A DNA stretch of 64,000 bases from Chondrilla cf. caribensis (GCA_964020155.1 OZ026555.1:3092295-3156294), one strand, 5' to 3'. Positions 49,401-60,711 are shown, counted from the first letter of the stretch. Numbers and translations are program-made. The notes: a model not told the origin generated them from the sequence alone.

Positions 49401-52400
49401 AAATTTTATAAACCTATGAATGTGATTTTGATCGTAATCGTTGTGGTGGTGGTGTTGCTATCTACTGTATTGTTAACCTCTCGTGTTCCTTGCTCTCTTG
49501 TGGTACTTCCCCCTCCGGTGCTGAGTTTCTATGGGTTTCTGTCAAATCTGGTTGTTTTCATCCTTCTCTTACTCTTGGTTGTTTCTACCATCCACCTGCT
49601 TCTCCATCCCAATCTGTCCATGATGTCTGTGACAATATTGAATCCATGATGTTAACCAAGAAACATTTAATGGCCTGTGGTGACTTCAACATCAACATGT
49701 CTGACCTGACCAAACCTCACTGAAAACATAACAAAACTTCATCACATCTCATTCTCTTATCCAACCTGTGTATCTCTGTCCTAACTCACTACTCCAACTC
49801 TTCAGGCTCCATCTTAGATCTATGTATCACCACACCCGATGTAAAATAAAAGCTGTTTACATACATTTACTCTGTACAAATTCTCCCATTGTGATGTAAT
49901 ACTGTGTTATCATTAAAATGCCAATCTTTATATGCTAGAAATTGCAGAGTGAACTGGACAGTGAAAGAGAGTCTTGTAAGCGTTTAACTGACCAATCTAA
50001 GGAATTTGATCAGGTAAACAGATAGGATGATTGAGTTCATTGCCACTGCACCCCCCCCCCCACTGATAGTAATTGGAGTCGATTTGCTCACCTTTGATAT
50101 ATTCAAGGTAATGGCCAAAGGGGTAATTGCAAGATAAGGTTAGGCTTTTGGGTCTGTTTAGTCTTTTTCTTCATTGGATTGCCGTCTCTCCACTATTCTC
50201 TCAATCTTCCCCCTTGATTCTAATGCAACTAATTTGAACCTCATATCTAACTGGAAATCTATCTAACTTCCAATTCTAGTTGAGTTGGATTTTATTGAAC
50301 CCCAAGAAATTGTAAATATCCAACAGTTGTACTGGTTCCAACTTGCTGCTGATCTCACATTGGATTCCCATACATTACATGAAAAATATTTCAAAATGTA
50401 AGATTATAATATTATGAAGAAATACAGATTTTCATTGCATCTATTTCAACATACCTTTCGAGATGCAAACTTCTACAATGGACTGTGTTTATTCCTCTGC
50501 CATTGTACTACAACCCATTATTGTAGAATACCGCTCCTCAGTAGCACCGGGTACCATTTAGAAGTTGTCAAGGGATCTCTGCTAGGCAGAGGATCGGCCA
50601 CTTCTAAACTGAGTTGATAAGCTAAGCCTATAGCTCATTATTTGTAGGGTGGAGTTGAGGTCCTAAATACAATATGGAGATTTTCTTCCAACATGTGCCA
50701 TATGTATTGTTATTATGCAACAGCTGTGTTTAAATATTATAATGTATGACTCTATAGTAAGGTTTTTACATTCGTACGTATATTTAATCTTACTTAGCTA
50801 CATACCTATGGATTTCCAAGATCATGCAGATTTTTATGATTATTGTTTTTTTTGCTGCTACATAGCTGTTGAAAGACAAGGATCAAGAAGTAGTTATAGC
50901 TGAAAGAAAAGGCATCAATCAAGTCAGTCATTGATATTAGTGTTTTAGCTTCCAGTTTCACAATTCTGGTATTCAACTAAAGATGAAAGACCTGAAGCGA
51001 CAGCTCCAGCAGCTTCAGAAGAAGGAGGAGAGGTTGCAGCACCAGTTAGCAGAAAGTAGGACAGGTTCAGGTGAATGTGCCACAGCAAGTGTGCAGATTG
51101 TTATTGTTTATGTACATACTTAGTGAATGTGTGGGGAATTTGTTGATGTTTACTTTCTTTTTAATTCTATACCCAGTTGGTGATAACACTTTGCATAGTC
51201 CCAGCACTGAACAGAGGCGGCAACACAGCAGGTGTGTTATGTCTGTGATACAAACGCACAAATATTTGCAATTTTTGTGGCCCTTGCGATAATTTATTGT
51301 ATTCTCTGTATATTACGAGATGTTGCAGGATTTACATTCTTCATATGTATGTACGTATATGCATAGGGAAAGTAGCTATTCCTCCACAAAAGGAATCCTT
51401 CCAGAATCATCTGGTCAAAGTCTACCTGTGAGTGTATTGATTGTGTGCTGAAATAGTGACTTTGTATTTCAATGTTTATTTTATCAACCATTTTTAAACT
51501 ATATCGCTTTCAATGATGCATTTTAACACTGCGTTATGATGGGTAAAGACTTATTATGGAATGAGTGTGCATGAGCTGGAATATCCATCTCTTTCCTTTT
51601 CAATATTGAAACATCACAGCTGGATATCTGTCTCTGATAAGTTTAAGGTTTGGGTCTGTCCAATCCCTTTCTCCATTGGACTGCCGTCTCTCCACTATTC
51701 TTTCAATCTTCCCCCTTGATTCAATGTTGTACTGATTCCAACTTGCTGCTGATCTCACATTGGATCCCCATACATTACATCCAAAATATTTTATCTTGAC
51801 ATGTAAGATTATATTATGAAGAAATACAGATCTTTGTTTCCTCATTCCAACTTGCTATTATTATAACTCTAGATAGCTCTAGAAATATCATAGAATGCAA
51901 TAGCTATATAACAATCCCTTTATCAACAGCAGTACTTGTTCGTGCAACACACAGTATACTGTCTGCAGCTGTTGATATAGGGATTGTTATATTCCGACAG
52001 TCTTCTCATTCCAACTTGCTGCTCACTCCGATGGTGTTCACATTCCACTCATCCCTACCTTGTTCTTTTCCTTTTTCTGTTTGTTATCCCTACATCCTTC
52101 GTCGTTTTAAATGTTTTTATTATGCTAAATAAAGTTGTAGCCATGTTTTTATATAGTCAACCGGCAAGTACTCATATACATATGCATTGTTATACTCACA
52201 ATGTACTGTAATACATACATGTAGACCAACATGGGATTGTTTTGAACTAAACTCTCATACTCCAGTAGTGCATTAGTCTGGCTCGCTAGACCCAATTTCT
52301 CATTATCCCGCGGGGGCGAAAATGAGAAATAGGGTCTAGCAACTATTGTCAATTTCACACCTTGCGAAATCATCGCCGTGGGCGTTTATAAGCAACAATG

Positions 52401-55400
52401 CGTACGGACGAAGGTGCGAGTTGTATTTTGGACGCTGGAACAATTTCGATGAAGGAATACAACACGGATGGCGCAGGGATTAGAGGCTAGTCACTTAGAA
52501 ACAACATGCTGCGTCTGCGCTGCCGCTGACGTTCCGCTCAAGAAAGGAGAAAGGGTCGCTGAAGCGTTCGCACTCACCGTTCTCGGGCGAAAACTGAACG
52601 AAAGCAGCCAGATTTCTCTGAAACTGCCAAGCAACGCTATAATCATAGTTTTTTCGAGCGTTGCAGTGATCAGGCTGCGAAAGTGGAGAGGCTGGAGACA
52701 GAGATGGCTGCTACAAGTAGCAGAATTGTACAGCTCGTCGATCAGCGCGCTCAGCGTATACTGTCGCTCTCTTTCAGAGGTACTGGGATATTTCCAGCCA
52801 GCAAGAAGGTAACTCCAAGGCCAGACGTCGTCTACACACTCTTCCACACGCCTATTCTTTAAACGCCCGCGGAGCGGCTAGTGCCAATTATAGGCTGTGT
52901 CATTTCTGTTGCCGGCGATTTCATTAGTCGAGCCGAGGCGTGAAATTGACAATAGTTGCTAGACCTCTCCCTCTCTCTACCGCGCCCACGCGCGGTAATG
53001 AGAGGTTGAGGTCTAGCGCGCCAGACTAGTATTGCATGTACTGTAAATGTACGCAAATGTACATACTGTAGTATAATGTTGTCCATGCTTATATTTTAGG
53101 ACAGCACCTCAAGTGAGAGTACATCTTTGGATAGTGACACACAAGATTTGCTGACCAGAATAACTTCTTTGCAAAGTGAAAAATGGGCATTGGAAGCACG
53201 TGTTAGTAGATAGCATACAGTACATACGTATGTACGTACATCAAGTGCAATTGATTAGTGCACAATAAAATAATCAAATTTTCTTCTCTCAGCCAACAAC
53301 CTGCTTTATTGGACATTGTATGAGAGCTTGTTTGGAATTTGTAAATAGATTACTGTATTATGTATAGTTACCTTTCCATATATGATGAGTGCACATTCAC
53401 ACTCGATACTCCATCCCTTGAACACATGTGTGTGCAAATACACACACATTAACTATTGTTACTGTGGGGTTTCCCATTTGAAAAAAGTATTACACGGATT
53501 CAATAAAATATATACCATGTAATTTAATTGGAATCATGTGTTAAGTAACCATGTAACAACTGTTCAGTCAGAAGACAAATTTATCGGTTATTTTGTTATT
53601 TTTTATGATAGTTCCTAGTTCATTGTAATTACAGGTAAACCATTTAGAACAGAGCAACGCAGCCTTTGCTGAGGATCTACTTCAGAAATCTGCTGTGATT
53701 CAACATTATTTCATGGCTAATAAAGCAGGTGAGGAATTGAACATTGAATTCATTGCAGGTTCCAGCACAAACATTTGTTTCACCTGAATAGCAGACAATC
53801 TACGGATGTCATGCTACAGCTGTGCATAGCCAGGATGACTGTGTATATGCAATTTATATGCTAGAACTTCCAGTTGTTTCCCTGAACTATACAGTATAGT
53901 CTCTATCAGTACTATAGCACTGTAAAGAAATTATTATAGAACACATGCTGTGTGTACATACGTACGTATGTATGTATGTGTATCCTGATTTGTGACAACA
54001 TAAAAGAGACGGACAGGATATACGTATACAGTGCAAGTATCTGGGTAAGTACGTACATACTCCTGATTAGAGAGTACACCTCACTCGGTCCTTAGCTCAT
54101 GTACACTATGTCAACCAGTACTAATACCAAGTACTGTGCTTCTGTGCTACTGTAATAAGAAGTACAGATTTGGTGTGCCCTTCAAGGCACCGGTACATAC
54201 TTACTAAGTGAGTCGGACTGTACTAACATATCCTATTTATTCTTGAAATCCCCAGATGTGCCAATTGATTGATTGTAGTCAGTCGCTAAAACAGTTCAAG
54301 ATACATTTTAGTGGTTAAAACATGGGCATGAGAGCAGTATGTCATAAAATACTGAACATCTATTGACAAAACATTCCATCACCTAAATGCTTACAAAACA
54401 TCGTACAATGGTCAGGGCTCAATACCTTATAAAATGGCTGTATAATAGTGCTGTTTTTATAGCTATGAAGGGATTGTTACATTACTGCTGTATGCACATT
54501 TTCATGTTGATTTTCTGCCAATGATACACTCTTCTGTTAAACTTATTCATTGTATGCATGGACTACGTATACCAATCTTCAGATCACTCAGAACCCCTCA
54601 AAGAACCATCGTCATCTTCAGAGAGTCTCAGTGGTGCTACCAGTGTAGTGGTGTCACCTCGTAAATTAATACAGAGAATAGCAGGATCGAGATCTAATGA
54701 AGTTGATCACTTGAAAGAAGTTGTAGGAAAGTTGCAGAGAGCACTCGAAGAAGCACTTATGAAGAATATTCATCTACAAGAAGTAAGTGTACACAGTGTA
54801 CTAATGTGGTATTCACTTCACACATATGTATCGTGGTACATGTGCTAAGACAGGTGGATCAAGAAGAAAAGTGGTTGATATACGTATGCGATATTAGTCC
54901 TATTCCTCTGAATGACTCACTTAATACCAATCCAGCAATACCTGGGCTCACTTTAATTGCACCAATTACCACAATACAATGTCACTACTACAGTAGTGAG
55001 TTGTATGAAAAGACACAACACTGTATAGCAACTGTGACACATATTAATGGTATCCTCCTGGGTTGGCTCACGCACCTACACTAGCATGATATATGTATTA
55101 TATATCCACAGCAATTGTGGTACTATTCCATTACAATGGTGTAATCATACATTGAACTGTATATTGTAGAAAGCACGTCCTGTTAAAGGCTACCTTGGTT
55201 ATTAGAATGTAAGATTGATTCAGTTTACCTTAAAATCTTATGATTATCAGTGCATCATAACTGCAGATTGATGGATTAATTACTGGAAGTAATTAGTGTG
55301 TGTAACTGGTAACCACTCCCACCTGTTAGCTAGACTGAGTCCAGTAGACCTGATGTGAAGTCTTTAGAGTCCTTTGCACATGTCAAGCTCTCTTGAAGTA

Positions 55401-55751
55401 CAAAACTATACTCATGGACTGAAGGTTCTGGGAAATTAGGTGGCTGCCTGTTCTGCATGCTTAACTACGTCCAGTGATCAATCAATTTGCTTGCACTATC
55501 AGCAATAGGAATCAGATTTGAAATGAAAATTGATCAATCAATTAATCATCCCAGCACTATTTATTATGTTTAATGGAGTATTGCAATTACTATGGCTACA
55601 ATTAGTAAATATAACATTGTCTTGTTTGAAATGTTTTGTCCGTCTTGATTGCTTTCAGAGTATGGATAATATGTCAAAAGAAATGGAAGCGTTGAAAGAA
55701 AAAGAAAAGTTGACTTCTCCCGCTCAGTTGCAATGTGCTTCCGACCCATAG
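40413..55751 (+). CDS. GRIPAP1: GRIP1-associated protein 1 (GRASP-1), coiled-coil endosomal protein
   Basis: Twenty-seven exons join in frame to 726 residues from the Met at 40434 (733 from 40413). Exons: 40413-40526, 41331-41397, 41502-41551, 41894-41920, 42279-42386, 42551-42695, 43237-43343, 44017-44064, 44166-44197, 44263-44310, 45077-45122, 45201-45254, 45347-45442, 45799-45894, 46746-46850, 48106-48147, 48212-48325, 48397-48474, 49939-50013, 50866-50922, 50983-51070, 51177-51231, 51367-51427, 53100-53201, 53635-53728, 54583-54782, 55659-55751. The EEFSRMQTQLLQLREENY start, the MKDLKRQLQQLQKKEERLQ stretch, the EKWALEARVNHLEQSNAAFA block with DLLQKSAVIQHYFM, and the LQRALEEALMKNIHLQE end all parallel human GRIPAP1 (841 aa). 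It is nearly all coiled coil. The mammalian protein is a Rab4 effector of recycling endosomes. Short exons in the middle could be missing. Confidence 0.88.
41987..42049 (+). other. candidate alternative terminal exon of GRIPAP1
   Basis: A phase-compatible segment after a TTTAG acceptor encodes DQLMANAMLASVVRKLVSGC and then TGA. Splicing it after the exon ending at 41920 would end the protein very early. It may be a decoy acceptor. Confidence 0.3.
44961..45005. repeat. hairpin with perfect 15-base arms
   Basis: AGTCCAATCTAGTCT (44961-44975) and its exact reverse complement (44991-45005) lie in a GRIPAP1 intron, 72 bases before the exon at 45077. Confidence 0.7.
47474..47960. mobile_element. 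487-base hAT-like element (CAGTGCTAGAAATAA ends)
   Basis: Begins CAGTGCTAGAAATAAGG and ends CCGTTATTTCGAACACTG. Both sides are flanked by AATTG (47469-47473 and 47961-47965). Several TTGGACAAATGTCCGA and GTCCGA repeats lie near both ends. No ORF. It shares end design and internal phrases with 23070-23867. It lies in the GRIPAP1 intron before the exon at 48106. Confidence 0.7.
49420..49860 (+). mobile_element. APE endonuclease fragment of a second LINE family
   Basis: Frames here contain LSCGTSPSGAEFLWVSVKSG, LGCFYHPPASPSQSVHD, HLMACGDFNINMSDLTKP, then SNSSGSILDLCITTPDV. The GCFYRPP and GDFN motifs belong to apurinic-like endonucleases of LINEs (CR1/L2/RTE group). The start is frameshifted and no reverse transcriptase follows. 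Sequence and motif detail differ from the LINE at 25035-28625. Sense orientation within a GRIPAP1 intron. Confidence 0.75.
50141..50430 (+). repeat. dispersed repeat, copy A
   Basis: Shares two blocks with copy B (51641-51837): 'attgccgtctctccactatt' through 'cccccttgattc', and 'ttccaacttgctgctgatct' through 'gaagaaatacagat'. Copy A has about 105 extra bases between the blocks (50221-50325). Confidence 0.8.
51641..51837 (+). repeat. dispersed repeat, copy B
   Basis: Same orientation as copy A and 1.4 kb downstream, in another GRIPAP1 intron. The two blocks are joined directly, so it is either a deletion derivative or the shorter ancestral form. Confidence 0.8.
51907..51991. repeat. 85-base hairpin with about 24-base arms
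   Basis: TATAACAATCCCTTTATCAA plus CAGC on the left pairs with GCTGTTGATATAGGGATTGT plus TATA on the right, with one mismatch. Intronic in GRIPAP1. Confidence 0.7.
52273..53028 (+). mobile_element. Mutator-like element copy 1, carrying a coding segment
   Basis: Ends are TAGTCTGGCTCGCTAGACC (left) and the inverted GGTCTAGCGCGCCAGACTA (right). Flanks GTAGTGCAT (52264-52272) and GTATTGCAT (53029-53037) make a 9-base duplication with one mismatch. Long inverted ends and 9-base duplications fit MULEs. Each terminal ~90 bases also folds on itself (GCTAGACC...GGTCTAGC). Inside, from 52468, is a frame starting MAQGLEASHLETTCCVCAAA, running to SLKLPSNAIIIVF. After a frameshift in a T-run near 52650 it continues as ERCSDQAAKVERLETEMAA and ends KVTPRPDVVYTLFHTPIL at 52858. 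No transposase. Confidence 0.8.
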
Positions 55752-56264
55752 CCCTTTTCTGCTATGTGTCCATTGTATGTATTAATACATTGACAGCAAT
55801 TTTCACAGTTTAATCCTGCACAAACAATGCAAGTTATTTGCATTCATTTTCGCATAAGGACATGAAAACTGATTCGCTGTGTACTTGTTCTTTACCATTG
55901 TAGTATTATGCATTATTTACTGACTATTATTATTATTGTTATTGATGTTATTGAAACACATACATGCACATTCTTTGACATAGAATTCGGAACTAGATGA
56001 TTCCAGGAGGGGACATCTTATAGACATTGCATGTTCAATGGCATCGATCGATAAACTGCCCTGGCCAGATGTCTTTATGTCATCAACTCTATAATAGAAA
56101 CCTGTACATGAGGAGGAAATGACGAATCAAAATATCCATCATGACTGCATGTAACAACTTGTGTTCGTAAGAACAGCCTGTGGCAGCTGATTACAAATAG
56201 ACAATGATACACAGAGCATACATGCACAAGATACATACAGAGAGATAATAGTGTAGAGGCTTAC
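55752..56264. other. 3' flank of GRIPAP1, with a possible minus-strand exon
   Basis: After the GRIPAP1 stop. On the minus strand at about 56090-55980 one frame reads VDDIKTSGQGSLSIDAIEHA, just after a TTATAG acceptor. Its phase does not match the WH2 exon upstream, so I do not join them. Confidence 0.35.
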
Positions 56265-56585
56265 TTTGCGGAGCTGAACACCCTGCAGCTCCTCAAGCAG
56301 TGTTGTCCCTTGAGGAGCTGAGAATACCTGTGTCACTTCATCTTGGTGCTGTTCTACTCCTGCTCCAGAGTTCCCGTCTGATATATAGGGGTAGAGGAGC
56401 TGCTGGAGTGGCTCTTCCATCTCAGTTATGTGGGGAGGGAGAGGAGGAGGAGGGGGTGGCGGGGTGGGAGTCTTGACCCCCAATGTTTGCTGCAGAAGAG
56501 GAGGAGGGGGTGATGGGGTGGGAACCTTGATCTCAGCTGTTTGCTGAGGAAGGTGCAAGTATTTCTTGTTCCAATGTTGAGCTTT
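56265..56585 (-). CDS. exon of a polyproline / WH2-motif protein (partial)
   Basis: An open frame of about 107 codons bounded by a CCAAG acceptor (56586; an alternative is a TCCTCAG at about 56547) and a GTAAGC donor. It encodes two proline runs (VPTPSPPPP and TPTPPPPPPPLPP), an acidic linker, then TTLLEELQGVQLRK. That segment has the shape of a WH2 actin-binding motif (L-L-x-x-I/L-x-x-G-x-x-L-R-K). Polyproline plus WH2 suggests a WASP/WAVE/WASH-like actin nucleation promoter, but no homology beyond that is clear and neighbouring exons could not be joined. Weak upstream exon candidates lie at about 56745-56800 and 56610-56660 (-). Confidence 0.4.
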
Positions 56586-56629
56586 CTTGGAATTTGAAAG
56601 TGACTTACCAAAATGTACCAGTAGTCTTA

Positions 56630-57280
56630 ATCATAACTGTTGTTGAATTACTTAGCTGAATAGAAGCTAGTACGATACATCCAACCATGCACATTATATA
56701 TACTCACTTGGCTGAGCACAAACATGGCCTTTAACAACGTGGAGTCGTCTGCTATAAAATCTTACTGAGAGATACTCAATGGCAAAGCAGCTGACACATG
56801 CTGTGCAAAACCTCTTCCTACCTTGTGACACTAAATCTGACCAATTGGTGTCCTATTGTCCATCTCAATGTTTCAGACTCACATTATTATTAACTTAAAT
56901 TACATAATATTATACTTGTTCTTGTTCAACTCGTCCATGCATATGCATAATATTAATAATTATTAAAGTATTATACCTGCACACATTAATTTTAACAAAA
57001 ATACATTTGTATGATGTACGTAATATTATTATAGTGTACTCATTCAAATTTTAGACTTGTAATATATGACCATTATGTACTGATGCAGTGTTCTATGCTT
57101 CAGAACTTTATTAAGTTGTGCTCATCACATATATGTTTTAACTCAACTACTTGTTTTGTTCAACCTGTTCACTTCTATGCATTGATTAAAGTATTATCAT
57201 GTATAATTTCTAATGAGTATACGTTCGTAGAATGTACATACGTATATATCCGAAAAATGCATGGAGTGCTTTGGTTGGTG
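56630..57280. other. AT-rich intergenic sequence
   Basis: No gene or structured repeat recognised, apart from the weak minus-strand exon candidates mentioned for the WH2 exon. Confidence 0.4.
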
Positions 57281-57289
57281 TGAAATTGG

Positions 57290-57862
57290 TGTTGAGGAGG
57301 CAAAAGGACTGTGATGTGGAGAAATTACAACAATGTATTGTTGCAGACTTGTGCAAGAAGGTAAGTGGAAGATAAATGGGATGATGAACTTGCCACAAAA
57401 CCCAAGTTGGCCTTATTGGCTATTGAAGGAGAAAGGTGGTGAGTCTTGATGCTTAGATGTGGCTGATAAGGGTAAGGGAAGACTCATGATGATGATCAGA
57501 GGTGGGCTCAGGATTGAGTGTGGAATATGGAGGTTTGAGAGAGACGAGAGAAGATGTGGGAAATATGATACAGGGAGGTGGAAGATGTGCAGCATTGGCT
57601 GAGATTGAAGTGGAAAGACAAGGGTATCACTGCGTTTTGATATGATGACAGATGATGAAAAGCTATTTACGATTCTGGACCAAGGATGCAAGCATCACAA
57701 GGTTATCTTGAAGATGTGGATTGCTCGTTTTAATTGACTTCGGTCTGAATGGTGTCTTATAATGTGTTGTTGTTGCTCTGATTCTCTTTTTGATGTATGA
57801 TGGTGTTCTTCGTAGGGCAGTTTGTCCTAGGGCACGTATAATAATGATTGATTGATTGATGT
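57290..57862 (+). mobile_element. decayed LINE 3' end, fourth copy
   Basis: Degenerate frames echo the C-terminal part of the LINE at 25035-28625: KLALLAIEGE, IRGGLRIECGIWRFERDERR with a Cys/His remnant, then MMTDDEKLFTILDQGC and MWIARF before a stop near 57735. The 3' end again carries 'cagtttgtcctagggcac' and an ATTGATTGATTGATG tail at about 57845-57862. Many stops and frameshifts; older than copies 1 and 2. Confidence 0.65.
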
Positions 57863-58938
57863 ATACCTGGCGACCACCGCTAGATCGGAAGGGTATAATA
57901 CGCCTACGAACGCTTAGCCTAATTTTGGTAGACTTGTATCATATACCGTATAATTCTATTAATTTTGTATATAAACAGAGGGTGGGTCACGGGGAAGAAA
58001 TTACTTACGTTTTCTGGTTTTTGAACTTCCAAGACGGTGTATATACTCCTTCGGTCTCCTTGGTCGTATTTGGATTAAGTGAGTTCCAAACTCTATTGAC
58101 TAGCGTGATGATAAGCCTAGGAGTTAGAGTATAATTGGGTACAGATCTGGTGCATGGTTGTTCAGTAGCTACTTAGTCTCCCTTTTAGCATAGATCTTCC
58201 ATGATCCCGAGGCACCGGAACGAACAATTCGCCATCGACATATATACGCCTGGTTGGATTGTGGTACTGTATCTACGTAAGTTACTTACTCTACCACAAT
58301 CCAACCAGTCGTAGGTCGATCGCGAATTGTTCGTTCCGGTGCCTATCAAAAGAGTTAGTACACATTCATTCAGTATGGTAAATTTGGCCCGGGATAATTC
58401 CGATCACCGGTGGATAAACATCACATGGGAGGCGAGAGGCCGACCTTCAAGGTGTATCATAAGGCCAAGTTTGAATCACCTCGACCACGTAGCCATATGG
58501 ATACTAGAACGTCTCAACCAGACCATCTTTTTCAAAACTGATTCCAAATGAGAATTCACAATACATTGACATACATCCAATTCATAATGTTTATGTTATC
58601 TGATACCATCTCAACACTGCCCATGCAATACCCAAGAAATCCCTAGACTGTGCTTACATTCCTTTTATGACACTTCTTTCTTAGAGTTTAGTTAGTTCAG
58701 TGGTGCATAAATCTCTCAAGTTTCTCAATTTGACATCCACTGTTTATTCCACATTAGGATTGTTCAAATTTAAGATAGCTTTTTCAACAATGATTATCAA
58801 GTGTTAATAAAGGTGAGTGGAAAAATTAATACAGCATTTTTGCAGGAAATCATTGCACAATCCTTCAAACATTTCTTTTATGATGTGGTATGACTGCTTA
58901 TATGATACTGATAGTAAGAATAACAGCAACTCATTAGT
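57863..58938. other. intergenic sequence with one fold-back element
   Basis: Apart from the hairpin at 58210-58344 I see no gene; short frames at 57856-58134 and 58327-58551 have no family resemblance. Confidence 0.4.
58210..58344. mobile_element. 135-base fold-back element
   Basis: AGGCACCGGAACGAACAATT at 58210 is the reverse complement of the end at 58344. A second inner pair (CTGGTTGGATTGTGGTA / TACCACAATCCAACCAG) makes an almost continuous hairpin. Noncoding MITE-like element. Confidence 0.75.
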
Positions 58939-59695
58939 TAGCCTGGCGCGCTAGACCTCAACCTCTCATTACTGCGCGTGGGTGCGGTAGAGAGAGGGGG
59001 AGGTCTAGCAACTATTGTCAATTTCACACCTCGGCTGGACCAATGAAATCGCCGGCAACTGAAATGACACCACCAGTAATTGGCACTAGCCGCTCCGCGG
59101 CATTTAAAGAATAGGCGTGTGGAAGAGTGTGTAGACGACGTCTGGCCTTGGAGTTACCTTCTTGCTGGCTGGAGAGATCCCAGTTCCTCTAAAAGAGAGC
59201 AACAGTATACACTTCCTACGCTGCCAGCGCTGATCGATGAGATGTACAATTCTGCTACTTGTATCAGCCATCTCTGTCTCCAGCCTCTCCACTTTCGCAG
59301 CCTGATCACTGCAACGCTCGAAAAACTATGATTATAGCGTTGCTTGGCAGTTTCAGAGAAATCTGGCTGATTTTGTTCACTTTTCGCCCGAGAACGGTGA
59401 GTGCGAACGTCTCAGAGACCTTTCTCCATTCCTTGCGTGGAGCGGCAGCGCAGACGCAGCATGTTGTTTCTAAGTGACTAGCCTCTAATCCGTGCGCCAT
59501 CCGTGTTGTATCCCTTCATCAAAGTTGTTCCAGCGTCCAAAATACAACTTGCACCTTCGTACGTACGCATTGTTGCTTATAAACGCCCTCGGCGATGATT
59601 TCGCAAGGTGTGAAATTGACAATAGTTGCTAGACCCTATTTCTCATTTCAAGCCCCCGCGCGATAATGAGAAATTGGGTCTAGTGAGCCAGACTA
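58939..59695 (-). mobile_element. Mutator-like element copy 2, inverted relative to copy 1
   Basis: The flanks carry a perfect 9-base duplication CTCATTAGT (58930-58938 and 59696-59704). The ends are TAGCCTGGCGCGCTAGACC and GGTCTAGTGAGCCAGACTA. At 757 bases it is nearly the same length as copy 1. On the minus strand 59500-59306 encodes MAHGLEASHLETTCCVCAAA through SLKLPSNAIIIVF. A frameshift in the same T-run separates this from 59292-59104, VERLETEMADTSSRIVHLID and on to TPRPDVVYTLFHTPIL. The protein-level similarity to copy 1 is higher than expected for random DNA. Confidence 0.85.
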
Positions 59696-59704
59696 CTCAT
59701 TAGT

Positions 59705-60711
59705 AGGTCCTGGAGCTTGTTTGTAATAAGAGAAACTCCTCTCCATGGGAAGATTCCTGTAGGTCCGAACCAAATATGTGTACAAATTTAATTACGCATA
59801 GTGAACATTGCCATCTCGACACTGACAGGAACAAGAACAGACTGATTTTATGCTAATCGTTAGTAAAGGGATTTTCAGTTACACGGAAGTGCATGCTAGT
59901 CTTGCATAACCCAGACCCATTCTCATCATCATCCCGATAAGAAAGAGTCTGGTACAGACCCTCCTTGTCTAAACAGAGTCTCAATTTCTAAATTGGATGT
60001 GAGAATGGGACTGGACTATGTGAGACTAAGTGTATGCAGCTTCCCATGTAGATGATAACTATAGATGAGATTAATTATTGTGAAAATTAGTGGAAAATAT
60101 TAAAATAATTGATGTTCATGTTATAAACAAATTAGCAATACAGCTATACATTATATTAATAGTAAATAGTTTGATCTATCACACTTGATTGCTCTCATTT
60201 CATGCTGATTACATTATAACCACTGTAGACTACTCACAATTTACATTTAATTTAGTTATTATATCCATTCCTAACCGCACGTAAGGAGAATGCTGTAATG
60301 ATATTGATGATTGTTGCCTGAAATTATACTTTGACCCAATTTATTGTATTATGATAGGTGGTGTACTTGTAATACAAGTGTAGTATGGCACCTATAATAT
60401 GCATTTATGGTAGAAGAACTCCATTTGGCATAATCCCTTTATTGCGTGCATTATGTAAATTATTCATTATTCTCAATTTTGTTTTTGTTGTGTTTTGCTG
60501 CGTGTGTTGTTTGCTTTCTCTTCTCTTCCTTGATTGTTTGCTATATGCATGATACCACTTGTGACAGTGTAAGCCCTAGTGTATAATATATTGGCCATGA
60601 TGTAACAATGATAATGTTAAGTAATATAATAGTGAATATATCCATATCACTTAGATTATTTCTTCTATATTTACTATTTTGTATTATTTCTCTTCTAAAA
60701 ATTACTTATAG
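59705..60711. other. intergenic or 5' intronic region of the ankyrin gene
   Basis: AT-rich. Besides the small inverted element at 59895-60030, no exon was recognised, although the acceptor at 60710-60711 implies that an upstream exon of the ankyrin gene may lie here. Confidence 0.4.
59895..60030. mobile_element. 136-base MITE-like inverted element
   Basis: The left end CTAGTCTTGCATAACCCAGA with CCCATTCTCA is matched by the inverted right end (TGAGAATGGGACTGGACTAT and GTGAGACTAAG). A related 'CCAGACCCATTCTC' end occurs at 37246. Confidence 0.6.

Noticed and set aside
55980..56090. Joining the VDDIKTSGQGS segment to the WH2 exon as its continuation
   Set aside because: The residues would fit after LRK, but the splice phases disagree (0 versus 2), so no join is claimed.
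56426..56611. Second minus-strand frame over the polyproline exon (His-Pro-Leu-Leu repeats)
   Set aside because: Frame-shifted reading of the same repeats; the WH2 motif and donor phase support the other frame.
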